The translations under genes and the position numbers were made by a program. This document shows, in pieces, positions 18,586 to 27,788 of a stretch of DNA of 64,000 nt (position 1 is its first letter; the number at the start of each line of letters is the position of its first letter). Source of the DNA: an uncultured Prevotellaceae bacterium (GTDB lineage Bacteria > Bacteroidota > Bacteroidia > Bacteroidales > Bacteroidaceae); the NCBI GenBank assembly GCA_902786665.1, contig CADADN010000024.1, forward strand, positions 18,109 through 82,108. The letters are read 5' to 3'. Below the pieces are notes generated by a model that was not told the origin of the DNA, ran no database searches, and saw only the letters and a program-made list of their open reading frames with translations.

Positions 18586-20076
18586 TTATGGATTAATGAC
18601 AGTGAGGATGGGCGCCACGGCGTCGCTGATGACATTGCTGGCCCAGAGAGGGAAGAGGCCCAGGCCTGCCACGCAGAAGATGAGGCAGCAGACAGCCACC
18701 CTCTCGTCCCATGTGGCGTCGGTGAGTTGCTCGTAATGCGGGTCAGCCACCTTCTGGTAGAGAATCTTACCTACCACGCGGAGGATGTAGACCGCGGTGA
18801 CGACGATGGAACCGCAGGCGATGATGGTGGCCGTGCGATGGAAAGTGTCAGCATTCTCAAAGGAACCCACGAAGATGGTCATCTCGGCCACGAAGCCGGA
18901 GAATCCCGGGAGTCCGAGATTGGCAAGACCAGCCAGCACATAGCCCACGGCGAGGAAAGGCATGATTTTCATCAGTCCTCCCAACTTGCGCACGTCACGT
19001 GTGTGGGTGCGTCCGTAAATCATACCGATGAGGGCGAAGAAAAGGGCCGTCATAAGACCGTGGGAAAGCATCTGGATGATGGCGCCCGTGCACGATGTGC
19101 GCGTCATCATGAGGATGGCGAAGAGCACGAGTCCGCAGTGCGACACCGAGGAGTAGGCGTTGATGTACTTCAAGTCGGTCTGCACACAGGCCGAGAGTGC
19201 GCCATACACCACCGAGATGGTGGTGAGGATGATGAATATCCACGACAGTTCATGTGCAGCGTGCGGCAGGAGGAACATGGCGATGCGGAAGCAGCCGTAG
19301 CCTCCCAGCTTCATCAACACACCGGCATGGAGCATGGATACGGCAGTCGGCGCCGAAGCATGACCGTCGGGACTCCAAGTGTGGAACGGGAAGAGTGCTC
19401 CCAACACGCCGAAACCGATGAAGACAAACGGGAAGAGGATGTTCTGAACACCATCTGGCACAGCGTTGTTCTTCGCAATCTCTAAGACATTCATCGTGGT
19501 AGCCCCGCTGAAGAAATAGATGCCCAGGATGCCCAGGATGAGCAATGCCGAGCCACCCATGAGCATCAGCGTCAGCTTCATGGCCGAGTACTCCTTGGCA
19601 CCGCTACCCCATACGCCGATGAGCAGGTACATGGGGATGAGGGCCACCTCGTAGAACATGAACATGGTGAACATGTCGGTGCAGATGAAGAAACCGTATA
19701 CACCCGAGCTGAGCAGGGTGAACCAGAGGAAATACTCCTTGGTGAGCGGCTTGAGCTGCCACGATGCGAAGGTTCCGGTGAAGACGATGATGCTCGAGAG
19801 GAGCAACATGACGACGGAGATGCCATCGACACCCACGGAGTAGCAGATGTGCAGAGGCTTGAACCACTCCACGCTTGCCGTATAGAGCATCGGCTCGAGG
19901 TCGGCCGGATGGCTTTGCCTCAAGTGAATGAAATCAATGGTCAGGTAGATGGACAATGCCAACAGGAGGGAGGCCCCCACCACCATCACCGTGCGAACCT
20001 GGTTGAGATTGCGTGCGAGCCACAAGCCCAGCAGCATGAGCACGGGAATGAGAACAAATAAAGATAGTATATTCAT
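18586..20076 (-). CDS. nuoM: NADH-quinone oxidoreductase subunit M
   Basis: 496-residue antiporter-like subunit of the complex I membrane arm. Key family stretches are FMFYEVALIPMYLLIG with the conserved helix-5 glutamate, 'ALFPFHTWSPDGHASAPTAVS' (key PFHTWxPDxHxxAP) and KYINAYSSVSHCG. Around 14 membrane helices. Lies between nuoL (12 bases upstream) and nuoN (11 bases downstream). Confidence 0.96.
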   Translation of the reverse strand: MNILSLFVLIPVLMLLGLWLARNLNQVRTVMVVGASLLLALSIYLTIDFIHLRQSHPADLEPMLYTASVEWFKPLHICYSVGVDGISVVMLLLSSIIVFTGTFASWQLKPLTKEYFLWFTLLSSGVYGFFICTDMFTMFMFYEVALIPMYLLIGVWGSGAKEYSAMKLTLMLMGGSALLILGILGIYFFSGATTMNVLEIAKNNAVPDGVQNILFPFVFIGFGVLGALFPFHTWSPDGHASAPTAVSMLHAGVLMKLGGYGCFRIAMFLLPHAAHELSWIFIILTTISVVYGALSACVQTDLKYINAYSSVSHCGLVLFAILMMTRTSCTGAIIQMLSHGLMTALFFALIGMIYGRTHTRDVRKLGGLMKIMPFLAVGYVLAGLANLGLPGFSGFVAEMTIFVGSFENADTFHRTATIIACGSIVVTAVYILRVVGKILYQKVADPHYEQLTDATWDERVAVCCLIFCVAGLGLFPLWASNVISDAVAPILTVINP

Positions 20077-20088
20077 TTCTTCATTTTT

Positions 20089-22074
20089 TTACAATGCACA
20101 TAACAACAATAAGGTAATGGCCACGCTTCCGGTGAGGAACCAGACAGCATACTGGCGAACGTCGCCGCTCTGCCAGCCGCGGATGCTCTCACCTGCCTCG
20201 TTGGTGCCCCAAGCCATGAAGTTGAACGTCCCGTCGATGACGTGGCGGTCGAACCAAGCGATGGGTTTCGACACGAGGTTGAAGATGATCTTGTGAGTGA
20301 CGAAGAGCCACACCTCGTCCATATAGAACCGCTTGTAGGCAGCACGGTGCAACTTGGGCATTGCAGCGTAGAGCTTGTCGGCGATGGGCTGACGCTCTCC
20401 CTTGTAAATATAGGTGGCGAGGCAGATGCTCAAGATGGCGATGATGGTGGAGGTGGCAGCCACCTTCGTGTCGAAATGGATGACGTAGTCCTGCCCTGTT
20501 GCAGACACGAAGTAACCAAAGCTCCCACCCCATCCGAGGAATCCTGCCAAGGTGGTGTAGATGCCCACGCCCACGGTGATGACCGAGAGGATGATGAGCG
20601 GCACCGTCATCGTTGCCGGAGCCTCATGCGGAGTATGGTGCTCGTGAGCCTCCTTGTTCTCCGTGCCCCAGAAGATGCCATAGTAGAGGCGGAACATGTA
20701 GAAGGCCGTCATGGCGGCGACACCTGTCATGATCCATCCCACCACAGGGCTGTACTCGAAACAGGCTGTGATGATCTCATCCTTCGAACTGAATCCCGAG
20801 AAGAAGGGGATGCCTGCGATGGCAAGGCATGAGATGAGGAAGGTGAGATGTGTGACCGGCATGTACTTGCGCAACCCGCCCATGAGAGCCATCTCGTTGG
20901 AGTGCACGGCGTGGATGACACAACCTGCGCAGAGGAAGAGGCAAGCCTTGAACATGGCGTGGGTGAAGAGGTGGAACATGGATGCCATGTAACCCAGTTG
21001 TGCATGGTTGTCAAGCACGGCACCATGATGTCCGGGCAGGCATACGCCGAGGGCCACCATCATGAATGCTATCTGCGAGATGGTGGAGAAGGCCAGCACA
21101 CGCTTGATGTCGGTCTGCGCACATGCCACGGCAGCGGCATAGAAAGCGGTGAACACACCCACCCACACCACGATGGGCAGGGCGTCGGGCGCATATTGTA
21201 TCCACAAGGGGAACATGCGTGCCAGCTGGAAGACACCGGCCACCACCATCGTGGCGGCATGGATAAGTGCCGACACAGGCGTGGGACCCTCCATGGCGTC
21301 GGGCAGCCAGATGTGCAACGGGAACATTGCACTCTTGCCGGCACCACCGATGAACATCAGCACGAGGGCTGTCGGAATGATGAAGCCACCGGCTGCCACA
21401 GCCTTCTCAGGTTGGCAGACATTGGCGAATCCTGCGGCATCGATGTTGTTGACAAAGGAGAAGCTGAACGACCCGGTGTAGTATCCGAAGATGAGGATGC
21501 CGATGAGGAAGAACATATCGGCGAACCTGGTGACGATGAATGCCTTCTTCGAAGCCGCCACGGCAGTGTGCAACTGATAGTAGAAGCCGATGAGCAGATA
21601 GGAACTCACACCCACCAACTCCCAGAAGAGGTACATCTGGAAGATGTTGGTGGCCACCACCAGTCCGAGCATGGACATGGTGAAGAGGGAGAGGAATGCG
21701 TAGTAACGCTGGAAACCCTTCTCCCCATGCATGTAGCCGAATGAGTAGATGTGCACCATGAGGCTCACGGTGGAGATGACGATGAGCATGACGACCGATA
21801 GCGGGTCGAGCAGCATGCCTATGTCGAAATTGAGTTTTCCCAACGGCAGCCAAGTGAAGTTGAAAGGCACGATGGCTCCGAAGGCCCCATTGTCCAACCT
21901 CGCCGCGGAGAAATACTTGAAAGCAGTATAGTAGGATAGTACGGTGACGACGGCAAGCACCGTGGTGCCAATGAGTCCCGCCACCTTGTGAGACATCTTC
22001 ATACCGCAAAGTCCCAACACGAGGAAGGACAGTGCCGGCAGGAGAAGTATCAGAAAAGCATAACTGTAATCCAT
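20089..22074 (-). CDS. nuoL: NADH-quinone oxidoreductase subunit L
   Basis: 661-residue distal antiporter-like subunit of complex I. Typical stretches are 'LFWELVGVSSYLLIGFYY', with the helix-5 glutamate, 'MFPLHIWLPDAMEGPTPVSALIHAATMV' (key PLHxWLPDAMEGPTPVSALIHAAT) and KRVLAFSTISQIAFM. The C-terminal part carries the long amphipathic lateral helix region followed by a final membrane anchor. Length is in the normal range. The middle loop contains HEHHTPHEAP, a His-rich lumen/cytosol linker. Confidence 0.97.
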   Translation of the reverse strand: MDYSYAFLILLLPALSFLVLGLCGMKMSHKVAGLIGTTVLAVVTVLSYYTAFKYFSAARLDNGAFGAIVPFNFTWLPLGKLNFDIGMLLDPLSVVMLIVISTVSLMVHIYSFGYMHGEKGFQRYYAFLSLFTMSMLGLVVATNIFQMYLFWELVGVSSYLLIGFYYQLHTAVAASKKAFIVTRFADMFFLIGILIFGYYTGSFSFSFVNNIDAAGFANVCQPEKAVAAGGFIIPTALVLMFIGGAGKSAMFPLHIWLPDAMEGPTPVSALIHAATMVVAGVFQLARMFPLWIQYAPDALPIVVWVGVFTAFYAAAVACAQTDIKRVLAFSTISQIAFMMVALGVCLPGHHGAVLDNHAQLGYMASMFHLFTHAMFKACLFLCAGCVIHAVHSNEMALMGGLRKYMPVTHLTFLISCLAIAGIPFFSGFSSKDEIITACFEYSPVVGWIMTGVAAMTAFYMFRLYYGIFWGTENKEAHEHHTPHEAPATMTVPLIILSVITVGVGIYTTLAGFLGWGGSFGYFVSATGQDYVIHFDTKVAATSTIIAILSICLATYIYKGERQPIADKLYAAMPKLHRAAYKRFYMDEVWLFVTHKIIFNLVSKPIAWFDRHVIDGTFNFMAWGTNEAGESIRGWQSGDVRQYAVWFLTGSVAITLLLLCAL

Positions 22075-22086
22075 TGTTGTGATAGG

Positions 22087-22425
22087 TTATAATTTCATAT
22101 TCTCAATGCGGTTCACCTGGTCGCTATGGAACCTGCGGTAAACGTTGATGATGATCGCGACAGCGACGGCGGTCTCTGCTGCAGCAACTCCGATGGAGAA
22201 GAGCGTGAAGAAGAAGCCTTCGAGCATAGGGTTGTCGGGTACTCCGGGATAGAGCAACCTGTTGAACACAGCGAAATTGATGTCCACGGCATTGAGGACA
22301 AGTTCGGTGGAGATGAGCATCGCAATCAAGTTACGACGCGTGACAAATCCGAAGACGCCGATGAAAAAGAGCAGAGTGCTGAGTACGAGAAACCACTCTA
22401 CTGGTATGTTTTCTACTGGTATCAT
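22087..22425 (-). CDS. nuoK: NADH-quinone oxidoreductase subunit K
   Basis: 112-residue three-helix subunit of the complex I membrane arm. The glutamate in helix 2 (STELVLNAVDINF) and the one in helix 3 (AAAETAVAVAIIIN) are the conserved proton-channel residues. The frame is open to 22539, but the ATG at 22425 starts right after the nuoJ stop codon (22427) and gives the usual length. Translational coupling with nuoJ is likely. Confidence 0.95.
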   Translation of the reverse strand: MIPVENIPVEWFLVLSTLLFFIGVFGFVTRRNLIAMLISTELVLNAVDINFAVFNRLLYPGVPDNPMLEGFFFTLFSIGVAAAETAVAVAIIINVYRRFHSDQVNRIENMKL

Positions 22426-22426
22426 A

Positions 22427-22936
22427 TTACTTGTCCTTTCTTGAAATAACGATTCCACCGATGATGCATGCGAGCAGGAATACCGAGATGAATTCGAATG
22501 CCAGTACGTACTGGAACTTTTCCGACCCCATGAGTGCATGACCTATCTTGTCCATGCCCACCTCCTGGTTGGGGATGGCGAGTGACATGAACTTGTGCTT
22601 GAGAATGATGAACATCACCATGGCAAACCCGACAAGTGCAGCGAGGGCGCCAGCGACGACCTTCTTTCCATGAAGGCGCTCGGCAATGCCTTGAAGCGTG
22701 TGCTTGGATACGAGTTGGATGGCGAAGACATAGAGCATCGTGACACCACCTGCATAGACGCTGATTTGTGCGGCTCCCAGGAAGGTGTAGTCAATAAGGA
22801 AATAGATTCCAGCCACTCCGAACAACACGAAGAGCAGGAACGTGGCCGCCCGCATGAAACTCTTTGTGGCGACACACATCACAGCCGAACCCAGAATGAC
22901 GACTGCGAGGATGCAGAACATAATGATATTGGCCAT
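22427..22936 (-). CDS. nuoJ: NADH-quinone oxidoreductase subunit J
   Basis: 169-residue membrane subunit with five predicted helices, including the family stretch AAQISVYAGGVTMLYVFAI in the third helix with its conserved Tyr-Ala-Gly-Gly kink (a pi-bulge in known structures). It follows nuoI by five bases and abuts nuoK. Confidence 0.93.
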   Translation of the reverse strand: MANIIMFCILAVVILGSAVMCVATKSFMRAATFLLFVLFGVAGIYFLIDYTFLGAAQISVYAGGVTMLYVFAIQLVSKHTLQGIAERLHGKKVVAGALAALVGFAMVMFIILKHKFMSLAIPNQEVGMDKIGHALMGSEKFQYVLAFEFISVFLLACIIGGIVISRKDK

Positions 22937-22941
22937 GGTCC

Positions 22942-23517
22942 TTATTTGGTTTTAGTATTGAACTTGCCGATGACGAGTGGTGCGCCACCATCGATGAGGC
23001 CGGGAAGCGACCCACCCTTGTAAACCTCCTTGTCCAGGTGAAGCACCAGCGCACCACGGTCGAAAGTGCTGTTCTCAAAGTCGTTGGTGAACTCGATGGC
23101 GTCGAAATTGCAGGCATTGGTGCAAAGCTGGCAGAACATGCAGTCGCCCAGGTCGTACTGGTAGTCGAGCAGCACACGCTTCTTCTTGCCTGTTGCCTCG
23201 TCGACACGCATCTCAGAGACAATCTTGATAGTGCCGTTGGGGCAAGCCTTCTCGCACAGCGTGCAGGCCGTGCATCTGGAGGTGCCGTCTTCGTTGCGCT
23301 TGAAGACCAGCCTTCCACGGTGCCTCTTGGCGACATGCAGCGTGGTCTTGCGGTTCTCGGGATATTGCTCGGTCGACTTGGGCGTGAAATACTCCTTGAG
23401 AGTGGTCTTCAAACCCACGGCGAGCGTTTTCACACCATCCGCGATACCGCCGAAATATGATTTGTTTTCCATTTTCTTTTTCTTTTTCTGAAGGTCGTTG
23501 TTGACTTCCAATTTCAT
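22942..23517 (-). CDS. nuoI: NADH-quinone oxidoreductase subunit I (2 x 4Fe-4S)
   Basis: 191-residue ferredoxin-like subunit that carries clusters N6a and N6b in the hydrophilic arm. Two CxxCxxCxxxCP motifs are complete: CTACTLCEKACP and CMFCQLCTNACN (the latter with N in place of P). The start at 23517 directly abuts the nuoH stop (23519-23521), typical of coupling; an ATG at 23472 starting MENKSYFGG is a strong alternative because it omits the odd KKKKK segment and matches the N-termini I expect for this family in Bacteroidales. Confidence 0.93.
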   Translation of the reverse strand: MKLEVNNDLQKKKKKMENKSYFGGIADGVKTLAVGLKTTLKEYFTPKSTEQYPENRKTTLHVAKRHRGRLVFKRNEDGTSRCTACTLCEKACPNGTIKIVSEMRVDEATGKKKRVLLDYQYDLGDCMFCQLCTNACNFDAIEFTNDFENSTFDRGALVLHLDKEVYKGGSLPGLIDGGAPLVIGKFNTKTK

Positions 23518-23518
23518 A

Positions 23519-24604
23519 TTACCAGTGGAGTTTGAAAGCAACCACCAAGGTCATCAACACGAGGTTGATGAGCGACAGCGGCATGATGTACTTCCATTCC
23601 AACTTGAGAATCTGGTCGATGCGCAGGCGTGGGAAAGTCCACCTGATCCACATGAGAATCCAAACGATGAAGAACGTCTTGCCCATGAACCAGACGATGC
23701 CCGGGATGTATTCCATCACCATGTCGAAACCTTTCACGCCGATGCAGATGGGTTCCCAGCCTCCGAGGAAGACGGTGACGGCAATGCCGGAGATGATGAA
23801 AAGGTTGAGGTATTCGGCGAGGTAGAAGAAGCCGAATCCCATACCGGAGTACTCGGTGTGGTGGCCTGCTGTCAACTCGCTCTCGGCCTCTGCCATGTCA
23901 AACGGTCCACGGTTGGCCTCTGCGTTTCCTGCGACGAGGAAGGTGAGGAATGCTATGATGGCCGGGACATGCCCCCTGAAGATAAGCCAGTTCCAAGGTC
24001 CGTGCTGAGCCTCCACGATGCCGCTGATTTGCATGGTCTGTGTGAGAATCACGGCGGTGATGAGACACAGGCAGAGCGAAATCTCATAAGAAATCATCTG
24101 CACGGCTCCACGCATGGCGGAGATGACGGAGTACTTGTTGTTGGAGGCCCATCCGGCGAGGAAGATGCCCACGACGCCTATGGAGGAGATGGCGGTGAGG
24201 AGGAACACTCCCACGTTGAAGTCGAGCACCACAGCTCCCCTGTTCCACGGGAGGAAGGAGAACGCTCCCACCGACCCTATGATGACGAGGAAAGGCGCCA
24301 CGGCATACAGCAGTTTGTCGGCCCTGTCGACGAAGAAGATTTCCTTGATGAGCATCTTCAACACGTCGGCGAACACCTGCAGCGTGCCCCACGGTCCCAC
24401 ACGCATGGGACCCAGGCGGCATTGGAAATAGGCACACACCTTGCGCTCCATGAAGATGAGCACGATGGCGATGAGGGCGTATGCCACCAATATGAGCAGT
24501 CCGACGATGACGCACTCTATGAGGATGCTCCAGAAGGAGCCCAGCCCCAGCGTGTCGCGCAGCAATGCGTCGAACCAGCGTAATGCATTAGGAAAATTTA
24601 ACAT
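23519..24604 (-). CDS. nuoH: NADH-quinone oxidoreductase subunit H
   Basis: 361-residue quinone-binding membrane subunit that joins the peripheral and membrane arms of complex I. Characteristic stretches are ERKVCAYFQCRLGPMRVGPWG after helix 1 (key ERKxxAxxQxRxGPxxxGxxG), 'RGPFDMAEAESELTAGHHTEYSG' (key PFDxxEAESELxxGxxxEYSG) and a late 'RWTFPRLRIDQIL'. Eight to nine helices. All family-invariant acidic residues near the quinone chamber appear present. Confidence 0.97.
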   Translation of the reverse strand: MLNFPNALRWFDALLRDTLGLGSFWSILIECVIVGLLILVAYALIAIVLIFMERKVCAYFQCRLGPMRVGPWGTLQVFADVLKMLIKEIFFVDRADKLLYAVAPFLVIIGSVGAFSFLPWNRGAVVLDFNVGVFLLTAISSIGVVGIFLAGWASNNKYSVISAMRGAVQMISYEISLCLCLITAVILTQTMQISGIVEAQHGPWNWLIFRGHVPAIIAFLTFLVAGNAEANRGPFDMAEAESELTAGHHTEYSGMGFGFFYLAEYLNLFIISGIAVTVFLGGWEPICIGVKGFDMVMEYIPGIVWFMGKTFFIVWILMWIRWTFPRLRIDQILKLEWKYIMPLSLINLVLMTLVVAFKLHW

Positions 24605-24624
24605 CTTTGTATGTTTTAGCGTGA

Positions 24625-26187
24625 TTATCTGTCAATGTCGGGAATGACGAAGTCGATGGCGGCTCCTGTAGTGACAAGGTCGGCTATCTTCTGTCCTCTC
24701 AGCATGGGGTCGAGAGCACCTACGAGTGTGAGTCCCATGGGGCGCATCTTCATGCGATACGGGCTCTTGTCGCCCCTGGAGTCGAGATATACGCCGAACT
24801 CGCCGCTGGCGCCTTCGACCGAGAAGTACCACTGTCCCTCAGGCACCTTGATGATGGGTTTCTGCTTGATGTAGAACTCGCCCTCGGGGATGTTGTCGAT
24901 GAGCGCCTCGATGATGTCAAGGCTCTCATACATCTCTTTGATGTGCACGAGATAGCGGTCCATGGAGTCGGCTCCCGGAAGGATGATTTGTTTCCACTCC
25001 ACCTTGTCGTACATGTCGTAGGGATGGTTCTTCCTCACGTCGTTGGCCCATCCGGCGGCACGTCCCGCTGGTCCGGTGACGGCATAGTTGATGCAGTCTT
25101 CGCGGTTCATCACGCCGACGCGCTCGAAGCGGTTGTGGGTGATGACATTGTCGCCGAAGACATCCATATATTCCTGTATCATCGGACGGAGGTATTTGCA
25201 CAGCGTCTTGACATTCTCCACGAAATTGGGGTCGATGTCGTCTTGCAGTCCTCCGATGCGGTAATAGTTCTGTATGAGCCTGCCGCCGGTGGTCTCCTCC
25301 ATGGCGTTGAGCACATGCTCGCGGTCGCGCATGCAGTAGAGGAAGGCGGTGAGTGCGCCAAGGTCCTGTGCGCAACAACCGCAATAAAGGAGGTGGGAGT
25401 CGAGACGCTGCAACTCATCCATGATGGTGCGGATGTACTTGATGCGGTCGGAGAGTTCCACTCCAAGTCCTTCCTCGATGACCCCCACGAGGGCGTGGCG
25501 GTGCATCATGGCGGAGAGGTAGTTGAGCCTGTCGGTGAGGGCGAGGGTCTGTGGATAGGTGTATCCCTCCCACATCTTCTCTATGCCGCGGTGGATGTAT
25601 CCGAGGTGCGGATAGATGCGCTTGACTTCCTCGCCGTCGAGAACGGTCTGCAACCTGAGCACTCCGTGAGTGGAGGGGTGCTGCGGGCCGACGTTGACCA
25701 CATAGTCGTTCTCATCGAAGAGACGATGCTGGGTGCACACCAGTTTGCCGGTGTCGTCGAGGGAGTAAGTGTTGGCATATTCGCTCTCCTCATCGTCCTC
25801 CAAGGAGTAGGAGTCGTCGAATTGCCAGTCTTTCCTGAAGGGATGACCCTTGAAATCGTTTCTCAGGAACAGCCTCTCCATGATGGGGTGTCCGAGGAAC
25901 TTGATGCCATAGAAGTCGAAGACTTCCCTTTCGAGGAGGTCGGCGGCCTTCCAGATGTCGATGACGGAAGGGATGACGTAGTCTTCGTCCACCTTCTTGG
26001 CGATGGTTTTCACGCTGGTGCGCTCATGGTTGGCGGTGCTTTCCAAAATATAGATGCATCCCAATCCTTCCTCGCCGAAGTCTTCTCCCACGATGGTGAC
26101 AAGGTAGTCGTAATGCTTCTTTTCCTTCAGCTCTTTCATTTCCTTGCTGAAGTTGTCGAACGAAACGTTGATGAATTCTAATTTCAT
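24625..26187 (-). CDS. nuoCD: fused NADH-quinone oxidoreductase subunits C and D
   Basis: 520-residue fusion. Residues 1-120 are NuoC-like (30-kDa subunit) with 'WKAADLLEREVFDFYGIKFLGHP' (key ERExxDxxGIxFxGHP) and FRKDW. From about 140 it is NuoD-like (49-kDa subunit): NVGPQHPSTHGVLR, HLGYIHRGIEKMWE, and LFNR-equivalent RFERVGVMNRED; the Q-site His in PSTHG is present. The hinge between the halves is an acidic segment (DDEESEYANTY). The fusion is known in several phyla including Bacteroidetes. It provides part of the quinone-binding pocket together with NuoB and NuoH. Confidence 0.97.
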   Translation of the reverse strand: MKLEFINVSFDNFSKEMKELKEKKHYDYLVTIVGEDFGEEGLGCIYILESTANHERTSVKTIAKKVDEDYVIPSVIDIWKAADLLEREVFDFYGIKFLGHPIMERLFLRNDFKGHPFRKDWQFDDSYSLEDDEESEYANTYSLDDTGKLVCTQHRLFDENDYVVNVGPQHPSTHGVLRLQTVLDGEEVKRIYPHLGYIHRGIEKMWEGYTYPQTLALTDRLNYLSAMMHRHALVGVIEEGLGVELSDRIKYIRTIMDELQRLDSHLLYCGCCAQDLGALTAFLYCMRDREHVLNAMEETTGGRLIQNYYRIGGLQDDIDPNFVENVKTLCKYLRPMIQEYMDVFGDNVITHNRFERVGVMNREDCINYAVTGPAGRAAGWANDVRKNHPYDMYDKVEWKQIILPGADSMDRYLVHIKEMYESLDIIEALIDNIPEGEFYIKQKPIIKVPEGQWYFSVEGASGEFGVYLDSRGDKSPYRMKMRPMGLTLVGALDPMLRGQKIADLVTTGAAIDFVIPDIDR

Positions 26188-26199
26188 TGCTCTACCTCC

Positions 26200-26883
26200 T
26201 TAGATTTTAGTGAGTTCGTCGGCGAAATCGTCGGGGACGTCGGTGACGACGATGGGGCTCTTCCAACCAGAAGAGAGGGCCTCGTTGGAAAGGCCTTGCT
26301 CCCGCTCTTCGGCGTTCTGCTTGTGGTTGGCACCACCGAAGAATTTCTCAATCTTCACCTTTCTTTGCAACTGCATCATGCCATAGAGGATGGCCTCTGG
26401 TCTTGGAGGACATCCGGGGATGTAGACATCCACCGGCACGATTTCCTCTATGCCCTTGACCACATGGTAGCTCGACTTGAATGGTCCTCCGGAGATGGTG
26501 CACCCTCCCACGGCGACAACATATTTCGGCTCGGCCATTTCATCATAGAGTCTCTTGAACACGGGGGCCATCTTGTGGGTGATGGTTCCGGCGGTCATGA
26601 TGAGGTCGGCTTGACGCGGGGAGTTCCTGGTGACCTCGAAGCCGAAGCGTGAGAAGTCATAACGGGCACAACCCACGGCCATGAACTCGATGCCACAGCA
26701 TGATGTTCCAAAAGTAAGCGACCACAGGGAGTTGGACCTTCCCCAGTTGACGAGTTGGTCCAGGTTGCCGGTGACGACGTTGACGCCACCTTCATTGAGC
26801 TGCTCCACCAATTTTTCCAAGGTTTCGTTGTCCTTGAACTCTTCGTATGGAATGCTCTTGATACGTGGTTTCCTTACATCCAT
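26200..26883 (-). CDS. nuoB: NADH-quinone oxidoreductase subunit B
   Basis: 227-residue subunit holding cluster N2, the last FeS centre before quinone. The tandem cysteines and others are visible: TSCCGIEFMA, VAVGGCTISGGPF and YIPGCPPRPEAI. The C-terminal extension beyond the core (about 60 residues, ending ELTKI) is longer than in E. coli. Its start overlaps the nuoA stop by 10 bases, so the two are translationally coupled. Confidence 0.97.
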   Translation of the reverse strand: MDVRKPRIKSIPYEEFKDNETLEKLVEQLNEGGVNVVTGNLDQLVNWGRSNSLWSLTFGTSCCGIEFMAVGCARYDFSRFGFEVTRNSPRQADLIMTAGTITHKMAPVFKRLYDEMAEPKYVVAVGGCTISGGPFKSSYHVVKGIEEIVPVDVYIPGCPPRPEAILYGMMQLQRKVKIEKFFGGANHKQNAEEREQGLSNEALSSGWKSPIVVTDVPDDFADELTKI

Positions 26884-27224
26884 TCCAACGCTCCTTTCCG
26901 CCAGGCATAAGCGAGGCCAAATACGAGCACGAGCAGGAAGAAGCCGATGCTGGCGATTGCCATCACACCATAATCATTCACCACTACCGCCCATGGGTAA
27001 AGAAAAACCGTCTCGATGTCGAACATGAGGAAAAGGATGGCGAAGAGGTAATAACCTATCGACACGGGAATCCATGAGGACCCGTGCGTTGGAATACCAC
27101 ACTCGAATGGCTCACCTTTTACCTTGTTGTACGACCGAGGTCCAATCAACTTGGCGATGACGTAAGCGCCTAACACCAAGACAACTGCCGTCAAGATGAC
27201 GGTTATTAACAAAGTGAAATACAT
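26874..27224 (-). CDS. nuoA: NADH-quinone oxidoreductase subunit A
   Basis: 116-residue three-helix subunit. The first cytosolic loop has the family pattern KGEPFECGIPTHG, with the conserved E-x-Y/F-E-C-G segment, and helix 2 has LFDIE/LMFDIETVFLYPW. The frame is open to 27365, but the ATG at 27224 gives the normal N-terminus (MYFTLLITV). First gene of the nuo operon; a minus-strand -7 element is seen at 27281-27288. Confidence 0.95.
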   Translation of the reverse strand: MYFTLLITVILTAVVLVLGAYVIAKLIGPRSYNKVKGEPFECGIPTHGSSWIPVSIGYYLFAILFLMFDIETVFLYPWAVVVNDYGVMAIASIGFFLLVLVFGLAYAWRKGALEWM

Positions 27225-27280
27225 ATATATGTGTTTAATGTTGATAGTTACCTTATCATACGTAACAGCATAGAGCGGTG

Positions 27281-27288
27281 CAAAGTTA
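27281..27288 (-). promoter_or_regulatory. -7 element of the nuo operon
   Basis: Minus-strand TAACTTTG, 57 bases before the nuoA start. The -33 position does not carry an exact TTTG. The gap 27225-27518 shows nothing else recognisable. Confidence 0.5.
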
Positions 27289-27518
27289 GCAATAAAAACC
27301 GAATTATTGCTAAAAAAAGTGAAAATTATAAGTATAGAAATCAAAAAATCAAGAGAACTTGACAATTGATGTCCATGTATACATCAATTACACATGGCAG
27401 CCACACATCACCAATGGGGCGAAACCAACGACTTTGAAGAAAACCAATCTTACAGAAACAGGAAAACCAGGATTAGTTATCAACTACAAGAGGATTCTTC
27501 TCAAAAACTACATACACA

Positions 27519-27785
27519 CTAATCTAAATACTTCTTGACTTTCGCAAGGAAGTCTTCATACCCTAAATGAAAATATTCATCATCAATGAAAGCATAGATT
27601 CTTTCATCTAAACATAACGCTTCGCCATCAGGATAACGCTTTTCATCATCATATAAAGCCAAATTCAGCGAATGACTTCCAATGATAAGATAGTTGTCAT
27701 CAATATTAGTAAAAACATCAGGAATACAAGTTGCATCGTATTCTGCTCCCTTGTAAGCAATTTTAAATACCTCAAGCTTTTCCAT
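27519..27785 (-). CDS. small acidic protein, function unknown, paired with the downstream-strand nuclease candidate
   Basis: 88 residues, rich in Asp/Glu/Tyr, no signal peptide or membrane helix. It alternates short strands (VFKIAYKGAEYDATCIPDV, NYLIIGSHSLNLALY) and ends in a helix EDFLAKVKKYLD. I do not recognise a family. It starts three bases after the stop of the nuclease-like gene on the same strand, so the two form a two-gene unit; an immunity, antitoxin or regulatory role is possible but unproven. Both genes are clearly more AT-rich than the neighbouring nuo operon. Confidence 0.65.
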   Translation of the reverse strand: MEKLEVFKIAYKGAEYDATCIPDVFTNIDDNYLIIGSHSLNLALYDDEKRYPDGEALCLDERIYAFIDDEYFHLGYEDFLAKVKKYLD

Positions 27786-27788
27786 AAA

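Noticed and set aside
23498-24583. 361-codon plus-strand frame opposite nuoH
   Set aside because: Same reason: nuoH on the minus strand has every family motif, and the antisense product is a low-complexity His/Asp/Glu-rich sequence.
24943-26181. 412-codon plus-strand frame opposite nuoCD
   Set aside because: Antisense to the conserved nuoCD gene, with no recognisable motif.
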